64,000 bases of DNA from Xenophilus azovorans DSM 13620 (GTDB taxonomy: Bacteria; Pseudomonadota; Gammaproteobacteria; Burkholderiales; Burkholderiaceae_C). The notes under the pieces were generated by a model. The model was not told where the DNA came from. It saw only the letters and a program-made list of their open reading frames with translations, and made no database searches. Numbering within the stretch: the first letter of the stretch is position 1; every line of letters starts with the position of its first letter. The stretch covers positions 124,001-188,000 of the forward strand of contig NZ_JQKD01000008.1 of the NCBI RefSeq assembly GCF_000745855.1, given 5' to 3'. Below are positions 55,375 through 63,134 of the stretch, piece by piece. Made by a program: the position numbers and the translations under genes.

Positions 55375-55502
55375 GCGGGGGCGTCCCGCCCCGTTTCCTC
55401 CCTCGCGCTGCTTACCTCTTCCGGCAGGATTGCGGGCGGCCGGGCCGGGGTCAATACTGGGCCGCATCGGCCCCTTGTCGTGGGGCAGGGGCATGCGGCG
55501 CC
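55375..55502 (+). promoter_or_regulatory. Spacer before second vgrG with hairpin and weak promoter
   Basis: GCGGG/CCCGC hairpin at about 55375-55390 followed by a short T-run, perhaps a weak terminator. TTGCGG (55430-55435) and AATACT (55453-55458), 17 bases apart, could be a promoter for vgrG copy 2. Both are weak matches. Confidence 0.3.
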
Positions 55503-57845
55503 ATGACGAACACCCTCTTTCGCATCGAGAGCGACTCGCCCGCGAAGGACGACCTGCTGTTCTGGCGCCTGGTGGGCCACGAGGGGCTGTCGCGCCCCTC
55601 CACCTACGAGCTGACGGTGCTGTCCAAGAGCGAGAAGATCGCACCGGGCGACATCCTGGGCCGCAGCTTCGACGTGGTGATCGCCTTCGAGGACGAAGAC
55701 GGCGGCAGCCATGAGCGGCACTGCCAGGGGCATGCGGTGCGCTTCGTGCGCGCGGCGCATGCCGGCCGCCACTTCGCCTACCGGATCACCCTGCGCTCGT
55801 GGTTCTGGCTGCTCACGCGGCGCCGCAACTCGCGCATCCTGCAGGACCAGAAGGTGCTGGACGTGCTGGACGCCGTGCTGGAGGACAGCCCCATCAAGCG
55901 GCTCAAGAAGACCCGCACCGGCAACGTGATCGGCAGCCACGAGCCGCACACCTACTGCGTGCAGTACCAGGAGAGCGACTACGACTTCCTCTCGCGCCTG
56001 CTGGAGGAGGAGGGCATCTACTACTGGTTCGACACCACCGAGGCCGAGCCCGCCATGCACCTGGCCGACGCGCTGGACGCCGCCCATGCGCCGCTGCCGG
56101 CGGCGGGCACCCTGCACTTCGAGGCCTCGGCGGTGGCCGAGGCGCGGCATGCGGAGATCACGCGCTGGATCAGCATGCGCCAGCTCGACAGCGGCGGCTT
56201 CGCCTCGCGCGACCGGGACTTCACCGTCATCAGCCGCACGCTCGCGGCCGACAAGGCCGAGCCCGACGCGCACGAGCTGGCCGACCTGGAGTGCTTCGAG
56301 TACCCCGGCGGCTATGCCAGCGGCGACGACACCGACGGGCTGGCCCGCATGCGGCTGGACGAACTCATCGGCCGGCGCCAGCGCCACTGGGCGACCACCA
56401 CCTGGCCCGACGTGTCGGTGGGCCGGCGCTTCCGCTTCGAGGGCAGCCCCGACGGCCAGCATGACGGCGAGTACGTGATCGCCGGCTGCGTGCTGGTGGC
56501 CGCGCATCCCGGCCACGAGGCGCTGGGCGCGCAGCAGCCCCCGCCGCTGGGCAGCGAACTCGACGCCGCCCTGCACGACGACGCCGTCAACGTCGAGCAC
56601 TGGACCATCGTGCGAGAGCTGATGGACCAGTCGCCCGAGCTGATCGCGCCCAGCCCGGGCAGCAGCTGCTTCCTGCTGACCCTGCTGCCGCTGGACGCGC
56701 CCTGGCGGCCGCCGCGCCTGACGCCGCGCCGCCGCATGCCGGGACCGCAGACCGCGCTGGTGGTGGGCAAGCAGGGCGAGCAGATCTGGACCGACGAGCA
56801 CGGCCGGGTGAAGGTGCAGTTCCACTGGGACCGCTACGGCCGGAACGACGAGAACAGCTCCTGCTGGATCCGCGTGTCGCATCCCTGGGCCGGCAAGGGC
56901 TGGGGCGCGGTGAGCATCCCGCGCATCGGGCAGGAGGTGATCGTCGACTTTCTCGAAGGCGACCCGGACCAGCCGATCGTCACCGGCCGCGTCTACAACG
57001 GCGAATCGCAGGCGCCCTATCCGCTGCCGGGCGGCGCGGTGGTCAGCGGCATCAAGACCGATACGCACAAGGGCCGCGGCTACAACGAGATGTCGATGGA
57101 CGACACCGCCGGCCAGGAGAAGATCACCGTGCACGGCCAGTACGACATGGCCACCACGGTGGAGCACGACCAGACCACCACCGTGCACAACTGCCGCACC
57201 GACGCCATCGACGTGGACGACTCGGAGACCGTGGGCAGCAACCAGACGCTGAGCGTCGGCGCCGACCAGACCGTCACGATCGGCGCCAACCGCACGGAGT
57301 CGGTGGGCGCCAACGAGACCATCACCATCGGCGCCCACCGCAGCGAGACCGTCAACGGCGGCGAGACCGTCACCGTCAACGGCGGACGCAGCCACACCGT
57401 CAATGGCGTGCAGTCCACCACCATCTCGGTGGCCGAGACGCACACCGTCGGTGCCGGGCGCGTGCACAGCGTGGGCGCGGGCGAGGCGATCAACGTGGGC
57501 GGCGTACAGGCGGTGAGCGTGGGAGGCGCACGCATGGTCAGCGTGGGCGGTGCGCAGCAGGTCAGCGTCGGGGCGGTGCAGTCGGTGAGCGTGGGCGGCG
57601 CCCACAGCCTGTCGGCCGCGGCCATCTCGGCGTCGGCCAAGAGCGTGGTCAGGATCAAGGCCGGCTCGACCTGCCAGATCGAGGCGCCCACCATCAAGCT
57701 CAAGGCCGGCGGCAGCACGATCACGATGAACGCCGGCGGCATCACCATCAAGGGCGCCAAGATCACCATCGAGGCCAGCGGCACGGCCTCGTTCAAGGCC
57801 GGCGGCTCGATCAAGATCAAGGGCAGCAGCCTGGGCGAGGATTGA
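55503..57845 (+). CDS. vgrG: Type VI secretion spike protein VgrG (TssI), copy 2
   Basis: 780-aa paralogue of the first VgrG. Gp27-like region (FRIESDSPAKDDLLFWRLVGHEG, EEEGIYYWFD), OB domain (DEHGRVKVQFHWDRYGR, CWIRVSHPWAGKGWG), and an unusually long, regular needle (~550-700) of IGAN/VNGG/SVGGA repeats, then KIKAGSTCQIEAPTIKLKAGG and a short basic end. No extra effector domain. Followed by a DUF6484 gene and a second DUF2169-thiolase-like-DUF4150 set, which it probably serves. Identical nucleotide blocks are shared with copy 1 around motif-coding regions. Confidence 0.96.
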   Translation: MTNTLFRIESDSPAKDDLLFWRLVGHEGLSRPSTYELTVLSKSEKIAPGDILGRSFDVVIAFEDEDGGSHERHCQGHAVRFVRAAHAGRHFAYRITLRSWFWLLTRRRNSRILQDQKVLDVLDAVLEDSPIKRLKKTRTGNVIGSHEPHTYCVQYQESDYDFLSRLLEEEGIYYWFDTTEAEPAMHLADALDAAHAPLPAAGTLHFEASAVAEARHAEITRWISMRQLDSGGFASRDRDFTVISRTLAADKAEPDAHELADLECFEYPGGYASGDDTDGLARMRLDELIGRRQRHWATTTWPDVSVGRRFRFEGSPDGQHDGEYVIAGCVLVAAHPGHEALGAQQPPPLGSELDAALHDDAVNVEHWTIVRELMDQSPELIAPSPGSSCFLLTLLPLDAPWRPPRLTPRRRMPGPQTALVVGKQGEQIWTDEHGRVKVQFHWDRYGRNDENSSCWIRVSHPWAGKGWGAVSIPRIGQEVIVDFLEGDPDQPIVTGRVYNGESQAPYPLPGGAVVSGIKTDTHKGRGYNEMSMDDTAGQEKITVHGQYDMATTVEHDQTTTVHNCRTDAIDVDDSETVGSNQTLSVGADQTVTIGANRTESVGANETITIGAHRSETVNGGETVTVNGGRSHTVNGVQSTTISVAETHTVGAGRVHSVGAGEAINVGGVQAVSVGGARMVSVGGAQQVSVGAVQSVSVGGAHSLSAAAISASAKSVVRIKAGSTCQIEAPTIKLKAGGSTITMNAGGITIKGAKITIEASGTASFKAGGSIKIKGSSLGED

Positions 57846-57857
57846 AAAATGAAGCAC

Positions 57858-57985
57858 CCCCCAAGCCGCTTCGCGGCTCCCCCCTCTCTCGCCTTCGGCG
57901 GGAGGGGGGCGCACCCGGCGGCCTGGCCGAGCCAGTTCCGCGGGCGCCCTGGCATGGCCTGCTCCGCGGCCTTCGGACCGGGGAA
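57858..57985 (+). repeat. Structured dispersed repeat, family 2, copy B
   Basis: Lies in the 193-bp gap after the second vgrG. Hairpins AGCCGC/GCGGCT (57864-57869 with 57873-57878), a C-run/G-run stem closed by CGCC-TTC-GGCG (about 57879-57909), and inner stem CTGGC/GCCAG (57923-57927 with 57931-57935). The region from about 57915 onward matches 21285-21345 with paired stem changes and an almost identical right end. Nothing else is seen in this gap. Confidence 0.6.
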
Positions 57986-58038
57986 GGCCGTTGTGTGCCA
58001 TGCGATGCGGTTGGCGCGCGGCGCCATGGACAACTGAA

Positions 58039-58515
58039 ATGCAGGACACCGATCTCGACGCCGCGCATGTGCTGCTCAGCGGCATGGCGGACTGGGCGCG
58101 CCTGGCGGGCGGCGGCGTGGCGCAAGCCAGCTTTGCGGGCTTCGACGCGGCGGGCCGCTTCCTCGTCACGCTGGCTGACGGCCGGACGCCGGTGCCGGCG
58201 CTGTCCACCGTCGGGCTGGCGCCGGCCGACGCAGGCTGCCGCGTGGTGGTCGCCTTCGAGGGCAGCGACCCGGCGCGCCCGGTGATCGTCGGGCGGCTGC
58301 AGGCCGCGCCGGCGCAGGAGCCGGTGCCGCCGGTGCACTGCACGGTCGATGGCGAGCGCGTGTCGATCGAGGCGCAGCACCGGATCGAGCTGCGCTGCGG
58401 CGAGGCCAGCATCGTGCTGACGCGCGCCGGCAAGGTGCTCATCAAAGGCAACTTCGTGCTCACGCGTTCGCGCGGCGCCAACAAGATCAAGGGCGCCTAC
58501 GTGGACATCAACTGA
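58039..58515 (+). CDS. DUF6484-like VgrG-associated protein
   Basis: 158 aa from ATG 58039. Beta-rich OB-like N-terminal part (ASFAGFDAAGRFLVTLADG, PVIVGRLQAA) and C-terminal RIELRCGEASIVLTRAGKVLIKGNFVLTRS, a pattern of DUF6484 proteins. In frame upstream codons back to 57991 overlap the repeat and are not needed. Occurs with VgrG/DUF2169 sets; likely an adaptor or small needle-like part. Function unknown. Confidence 0.7.
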   Translation: MQDTDLDAAHVLLSGMADWARLAGGGVAQASFAGFDAAGRFLVTLADGRTPVPALSTVGLAPADAGCRVVVAFEGSDPARPVIVGRLQAAPAQEPVPPVHCTVDGERVSIEAQHRIELRCGEASIVLTRAGKVLIKGNFVLTRSRGANKIKGAYVDIN

Positions 58516-58531
58516 GCGCAGAAGGCCCGCC

Positions 58532-59587
58532 ATGTGGCAGCTCGACAACCGCACCCCCTACGCTGCAGAGCGCACCTGGGTGCGCGACCGCGACGGCGCC
58601 GAGATCTGGATCGTCGCGGTGAAGTGCAGCTTCGACATCCACGCCGACGGCAGCACCGAGCCCGCGGCCGAGCAGCCGCCCGTGACGCAGGTGCCCGAGT
58701 ACATCGACCCGGCCGCACCCGCGCGCTCCAGCCTGCGCCACGAGATCGACCTGGTGCGCACCAAGCTCACCACCGACGTGCTGCTGCTGGGCGAGGCGCA
58801 CGCCCCCGGCGGCGTGCCGGTGACGCAGCTCGACGTGGGCTTTCGCGTCGGCCCGGTGGCCAAGCGGCTGCGCGTGACGGGTGACCGCGTATGGCTGGGC
58901 GGCGCGCCGTCGCCGCCGCGGCCCTTCGTGACGCTGCCGATCTGCTGGGAGCGGGCCTACGGCGGCATCGACCCCGGCAGCCGCGACGGCGCGCGGCCGC
59001 AGTGGGACGAGCGCAACCCCATCGGCACCGGCTTCGTGCTCGATGCGTCGCACGCCGAGGGCCTGCGGCTGCCGAACATCGAATACCCCGACCAACTGGT
59101 GCGCACCTGGAGCGACCGCCCCGCGCCGGCCGGCTTCGGCCCGCTCGGCGTGCACTGGCAGCCGCGCCGCAGCCTGGCGGGCACCTACGACGAGCGTTGG
59201 CTGCGCGAGCGCCAGCCGCTGCTGCCGCAGGACTTCGACGACCGCCACTACCAGTGCGCGCCGGCCGACCAGCAGGCGCCGCAGTTCCTGCAGGGGGGCG
59301 AGCCGGTGGCGCTGGTGCACCTGGCACCGCAGGCGGAGATCCGCTTCGTGCTGCCGCGCGTGCTGCTCGGCCTTGAGACCTTCTTTTCGGACGGCACGCG
59401 CCAGCGGCACGAGCGGCCGCGGCTGCACACGGTGATCCTGGAGCCGTCGGCGATGCGGGTGTCGCTGGTGTGGCACAGCGCGCTGCCCTGCCATCCCAGG
59501 GTCCACAAGCTGATGCGCACGCGTATCGCCGGGAAGCGCCTGTTGCGCCTGGGCGAGACCGAAGACGAAGAGGCGGTGCAGGTGTGA
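58532..59587 (+). CDS. DUF2169 family protein
   Basis: 351 aa, single DUF2169 domain: WQLDNRTPYAAERTWVRDRDG, RVTGDRVWLGGAPSPPRPFVTLPICWERAYGG, LPNIEYPDQLV and WQPRRSLAGTYDERW. AGAAGG precedes ATG 58532. Unlike the 880-aa gene upstream it has no pentapeptide tail. Probably the adaptor for the PAAR-like nuclease encoded two genes downstream. Confidence 0.9.
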   Translation: MWQLDNRTPYAAERTWVRDRDGAEIWIVAVKCSFDIHADGSTEPAAEQPPVTQVPEYIDPAAPARSSLRHEIDLVRTKLTTDVLLLGEAHAPGGVPVTQLDVGFRVGPVAKRLRVTGDRVWLGGAPSPPRPFVTLPICWERAYGGIDPGSRDGARPQWDERNPIGTGFVLDASHAEGLRLPNIEYPDQLVRTWSDRPAPAGFGPLGVHWQPRRSLAGTYDERWLRERQPLLPQDFDDRHYQCAPADQQAPQFLQGGEPVALVHLAPQAEIRFVLPRVLLGLETFFSDGTRQRHERPRLHTVILEPSAMRVSLVWHSALPCHPRVHKLMRTRIAGKRLLRLGETEDEEAVQV

Positions 59588-59589
59588 AC

Positions 59590-60642
59590 ATGGCGCCCCT
59601 GCATGTCCTCGGCCTGGGCGCCAGCACGCCGGTCGGCCGCACCGTGTGGGCCAGCGCAGCGGCCGTGCGCGCCGGCGTGTGCGGCTTCCGGGTGCATCCG
59701 TACATGGTCGACACCGCCGGCGAGCCCATGCGCGTGGCGGCCGCGCCCTGGCTGGACATCGGCCTGGAGGGCGCCTCCCGGCTGGCCGCGCTGGCCCTGC
59801 CCGCCATCGAGGAGGCGCTGGCGCCCTGGCCGGCGAACCTGCCGCTGCGGCTCGGGCTGGCCCTGGCGCTGCCGCCCATGCGGCCCGGCAGGCCCGATGG
59901 CCTGGCCGGCGAGGTGCTGGAACGGGTCAGCGACCGGCTCGGCAACCGCTTCGCGCGCATGGCGGCCTTCGAGGCAGGCCATGCTGCCGGCCACCTGGCC
60001 GCCGCCGCGGCCGAGGCTGGCTGCACGCGGGGCGCCTTCGATGCCTGCCTGGTCGTCGGCGCCGATTCCTACCTCGCGCCCGAGACGCTGGAATGGATCG
60101 AAGCCTGCGACCAGCTGCACGGCGGCGGTCCGCTGAACAATGCCTGGGGCTTCATCCCCGGCGAGGCCGCGGGCGCCATGCTGCTGGGCACCGTTGATGC
60201 GGCGCGGCAGTGCGGCGCCGAGCCGCTGGGGGAACTGGTGTCGGTCGGCATCGGCATGGAGCACCGGCTCATCAAGACCGACGACGTGTGCGTGGGCGAA
60301 GGGTTGACCCAGGCCTTTCGCGCCGCGCTGCAGGGGCTGGCGCCGGGCGAGCAGGTGCACGACGTGTATTGCGACCTCAACGGGGAGCGGTATCGCACGG
60401 AGGAGTACGGCTTCGCCGTCTTGCGTACGGCCGAGCGCTTTCGCGCGCCGTCCGAATTCGTCTGCCCGGCCGACTGCTGGGGCGACGTGGGCGCCGCCGG
60501 CGGGCCGCTGCATGCGGCGCTGGCGCTCATTGCAGCGCGCAAGCGCTACGGCAAGGGCCCCCTGTCGATGGTCTGGGGCAGCTCCGAGCGCGGCGAGCGC
60601 GGGGCGATGTTGCTGCGGGGCGCGGATGCGGTCCGCGGTTGA
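59590..60642 (+). CDS. Thiolase/ketosynthase-fold protein, probably non-catalytic
   Basis: 350 aa (ATG 59590; a GTG at 59584 overlaps the upstream stop). The layout is that of beta-ketoacyl synthases: HVLGLGASTPVG start, ACLVVGADSYLAPETLEW, GFIPGEAAGAMLLG and DCWGDVGAAGGPLHAALAL. The expected catalytic residues are replaced: the nucleophile loop reads AFEAGHAAGHL with no Cys, and the GHxxGAAG His is Asp. Such degenerate thiolase-like proteins accompany DUF2169 and DUF4150 genes in T6SS islands. A scaffold or chaperone role is likelier than fatty-acid synthesis. Confidence 0.8.
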   Translation: MAPLHVLGLGASTPVGRTVWASAAAVRAGVCGFRVHPYMVDTAGEPMRVAAAPWLDIGLEGASRLAALALPAIEEALAPWPANLPLRLGLALALPPMRPGRPDGLAGEVLERVSDRLGNRFARMAAFEAGHAAGHLAAAAAEAGCTRGAFDACLVVGADSYLAPETLEWIEACDQLHGGGPLNNAWGFIPGEAAGAMLLGTVDAARQCGAEPLGELVSVGIGMEHRLIKTDDVCVGEGLTQAFRAALQGLAPGEQVHDVYCDLNGERYRTEEYGFAVLRTAERFRAPSEFVCPADCWGDVGAAGGPLHAALALIAARKRYGKGPLSMVWGSSERGERGAMLLRGADAVRG

Positions 60643-60644
60643 GC

Positions 60645-61520
60645 ATGCCGGTCACCATCCGCGTCAACGGCACGTCCACCACGCTGGTCCACAAGTTCAG
60701 CACCGGCATCAGCAACGCGACCATCCCCGACGTCTGCAAGACGCCGAGCCCCGGCGGACCGGTGCCGGTGCCCTATCCGAACATCGCGCTGTCCGGCACG
60801 CTGTCCGACGGGACGACGACCGTCAAGGGCGACAAGGCGCATGCGGCGCATCGCAAGTCGAAGTTCGCGCTGTCCAACGGCGACAACGCGGGCACCGCCG
60901 GCGGCGTGAAGTCCAGCACCTTCATGAAGGAGGCCACCTGGATCGGCTTCTCCTTCGACGTCAAGATGGATGGCGGCAATGCCAACCGTCTTGGCGACCA
61001 GATGTATCACAACGCGCAGAACGCGGCGAATCTGGGCGGGGAGGCGCAGGCGCCGTTTGTCGCCGAGGTCGGCGACAAGGAAATGGCCGACAAGCTCTGC
61101 GACGCCGCCTGCAAGGCGATGGACGACAAGAAGAAGCTGGATGCGGCGGACGTCAAGGCAGGCAGGACGCCACGCTCGAAATACCAGAACCTCATGCGCA
61201 ACCACCTCGATCCCAAGCCGCGCGGGCGCCAGCCGGGCCTGATCACCGAGGCTTCGCAAAAGATCGGCGGCGACTTCATCGGCAAATGGGGCAAGGTGAC
61301 CGGCGGCGGTTCGGGTTTTGTCAAGTGGGACATCGTGCTGACAGGAGCCACGAAAGCGGTGGAAAGAGGATCGGTGACGCTCAGCGGCGTGACCAAGATC
61401 ATCGAGGTCAAGTTTCCCGGCGACTCGCTGACGGACAACCAGACGGCCCAGATCAAGAAGGCCGGCAAGGCGGGGAAGGTGACGGTCATGGATGTCGAGA
61501 ATGACTGCGTCTGCACTTGA
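60645..61520 (+). CDS. DUF4150 PAAR-like protein fused to putative VRR-NUC nuclease (T6SS effector)
   Basis: 291 aa. Residues ~1-95 are DUF4150 (IPDVCKTPSPGGPVPVPYPN, LSNGDNAGTAGGVKSSTF). A helical linker (~110-205) leads to a C-terminal domain with Asp229 (FVKWDIVL) and IIEVKFPGDSLTDNQ (Glu254, Lys256, Asp260, Gln266), the D...EXK arrangement of VRR-NUC-type PD-(D/E)XK nucleases such as the T6SS TseV effectors. Expected to cut DNA in target cells after delivery on a VgrG tip. The next gene is a DUF3396 immunity-like protein. The fold is recognised by motif, not by search. Confidence 0.8.
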   Translation: MPVTIRVNGTSTTLVHKFSTGISNATIPDVCKTPSPGGPVPVPYPNIALSGTLSDGTTTVKGDKAHAAHRKSKFALSNGDNAGTAGGVKSSTFMKEATWIGFSFDVKMDGGNANRLGDQMYHNAQNAANLGGEAQAPFVAEVGDKEMADKLCDAACKAMDDKKKLDAADVKAGRTPRSKYQNLMRNHLDPKPRGRQPGLITEASQKIGGDFIGKWGKVTGGGSGFVKWDIVLTGATKAVERGSVTLSGVTKIIEVKFPGDSLTDNQTAQIKKAGKAGKVTVMDVENDCVCT

Positions 61521-61531
61521 AAGGTGAAAGC

Positions 61532-62443
61532 ATGGATGGGTCCCGATTCACGCACGCGAAGAATGCGCATGTCCTGGCGATGCCCTGCCTGGAGGTCGTC
61601 GCCTTTGCCTATGGGCCGCAAGACAGCGGTGCGGGCTTCGCGCGGTTCCTGCGCACGTTCTGCGAGGCTTTCGGCGAGCACATCCGCTTCTACCGCACCG
61701 GCGACATGAAGCGCTTTCGCGCCTTCGAGACCCGTGCGCTCGATGGGCCCTACCACTGGTTCGCCGATCCGGGCCTGCTGGCCGGCAAGATGCTCGGATT
61801 CCGGGCGCATTCGGGCGCCGCGGCGCGCGATCTCTTTCCGCCCGCCGTGAAGATGTCGCTGCTGGGCGTCTTCGATCCGCCGTGTTTCGTGGTGCGGATG
61901 ATGCTGCCGGTGGAGTGGGGCGATGCGCCGGAGGAAGTGATTGCGCTGGCACGCAACGCCTTGGCGGAGTTCCCGCTCAGCAGCGGCTATTGCGGGTACT
62001 CGCTCGTCTGGGACGAGGCGGACCCTGCGCTGGAGCGCGAGGTCTGCCAGTGGGCGGCGCCCCTGCTGCGCCGGCACCCTGGCCTGGGCTATGGCGATAC
62101 GCTCACGCTGTCCAACGCGGCCGAGAAGGGCGTGGTGGCCGTCAACTGGCTGACCTTCCTGGGTGCCGGGATGGTGGCCACCCTGGGCGGGCGCGCGGCA
62201 TTGGAGAGCAGCGCCCCTGCGGGCGTGTCGGTGCTCCCGCTCGGGAAGGACGGCGTGCTCTTGCGCGCCGGCGATGCGCCGCAGTTCGGCGACGTCAACC
62301 GGCAGGACCTGCTGCCCGCCGTCCACGCCGTGGGCCGGCTCGTTGCGCCGGTGGTGGCGCCCGACGACGCGCTCGACGATCTGGCGATCCAGGGCATGTC
62401 GGAAGAGGATGCGCATGACTGGCTTCGCCGTTTCTTCGTCTGA
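61532..62443 (+). CDS. DUF3396 (type VI immunity family) protein
   Basis: 303-aa cytoplasmic protein with the DUF3396 pattern: GFARFLRTFCEAFGEHIRFYR, RDLFPPAVKMSLLGVFDPPCFVVRMMLPVEWGDAPEEVI, SGYCGYSLVWDEA and AVNWLTFLGAGMVATLGG. Proteins of this family are the known immunity partners of VRR-NUC T6SS effectors. ATG 61532 follows AAGGTGAAAGC, 11 bases after the effector stop. Position and family together make it the likely antidote to the neighbouring nuclease. Confidence 0.85.
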   Translation: MDGSRFTHAKNAHVLAMPCLEVVAFAYGPQDSGAGFARFLRTFCEAFGEHIRFYRTGDMKRFRAFETRALDGPYHWFADPGLLAGKMLGFRAHSGAAARDLFPPAVKMSLLGVFDPPCFVVRMMLPVEWGDAPEEVIALARNALAEFPLSSGYCGYSLVWDEADPALEREVCQWAAPLLRRHPGLGYGDTLTLSNAAEKGVVAVNWLTFLGAGMVATLGGRAALESSAPAGVSVLPLGKDGVLLRAGDAPQFGDVNRQDLLPAVHAVGRLVAPVVAPDDALDDLAIQGMSEEDAHDWLRRFFV

Positions 62444-63125
62444 GCGCTACGCCGGCGCCGTCGTGATCGAGGTCGCGGTGGCTGCCGGGCCCGAGGGCGC
62501 CATCGAACTGGTGCAGCGCCGCATCGGCGCTTTTCTCGATGCGGTCGGGGCGGGGTTCTTCTTTCCGTGCCGACGGCGCGAGGCGTCCCGCGTCGAGGTC
62601 CGCGCCGATACGGCATCGGTCCATGCGAGGCTCGACGTCGAGGACCTTCCGGTCACGGCGCTGGCGGTGCTGGGTGGCATGCTGGCCGACTGCCGGCATC
62701 ACGAAGTCTCGTTCCGGTCGGCACATGCCTTGCTCGGCCGCCGCGAGCACGATCTATTGGCCGAGGGCGGCGTACGCCCCGCCGCCGCCGCACAGCCGCC
62801 GTTTGCGGTCGAGCTGCCGCCGGACCTGGCCGGCAACTCGGCCCTGCTGGTGGAAATCGAGTTCGCGCAGCCGGTGCCGCCCGACGTCGGCGCGGGCTTG
62901 CTGGAGACGCTCGCGCTGTGGGACGCGCTGACGCTGGCCTACCCGAGCGACCCTGACGAACCGGTCGAAGTCAGCGGCGCGCAGGCCCTGTTCAACGACC
63001 CGCGCACGATCCACTACCAGGAGTGGATCTGGGACAACGCCGAGCTCGAGGCGTGGGATCTCGTCGTCAACCTCTGCTGCGCCTGGCATGCGACGCTGCC
63101 CATCGCGCGGCTGCATTTCGAGTGA
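62409..63125 (+). CDS. Uncharacterised protein next to immunity gene
   Basis: 238 aa from ATG 62409 (or 236 from 62415), overlapping the DUF3396 stop by 35 bases. No family recognised. Alternating beta/alpha pattern: VVIEVAVAAGPEGAIELVQ, RVEVRADTASVHARLDV, LLVEIEFAQPVPPDVG, RTIHYQEWIWDNAELEAW. No signal peptide or TM. It could be a second immunity protein, or an accessory of the downstream TIGR02270-like gene. Confidence 0.7.
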   Translation: MRMTGFAVSSSERYAGAVVIEVAVAAGPEGAIELVQRRIGAFLDAVGAGFFFPCRRREASRVEVRADTASVHARLDVEDLPVTALAVLGGMLADCRHHEVSFRSAHALLGRREHDLLAEGGVRPAAAAQPPFAVELPPDLAGNSALLVEIEFAQPVPPDVGAGLLETLALWDALTLAYPSDPDEPVEVSGAQALFNDPRTIHYQEWIWDNAELEAWDLVVNLCCAWHATLPIARLHFE

Positions 63126-63134
63126 AGGGGGCTT

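Noticed and set aside
55029-55502. Longer VgrG copy 2 starting within the DUF4150 gene
   Set aside because: VgrG homology starts at TLFRIESDSP just after ATG 55503; upstream frame is Arg/Pro-rich shadow of the PAAR-like gene.
57230-57620. Tandem DNA repeats in second vgrG as a separate element
   Set aside because: They are the coding repeats of the needle (SVGGA-type units) and stay in frame.
60210-60644. N-terminal extension of the PAAR-nuclease into the thiolase-like gene
   Set aside because: The extension is a shadow frame; DUF4150 homology starts at 60645.
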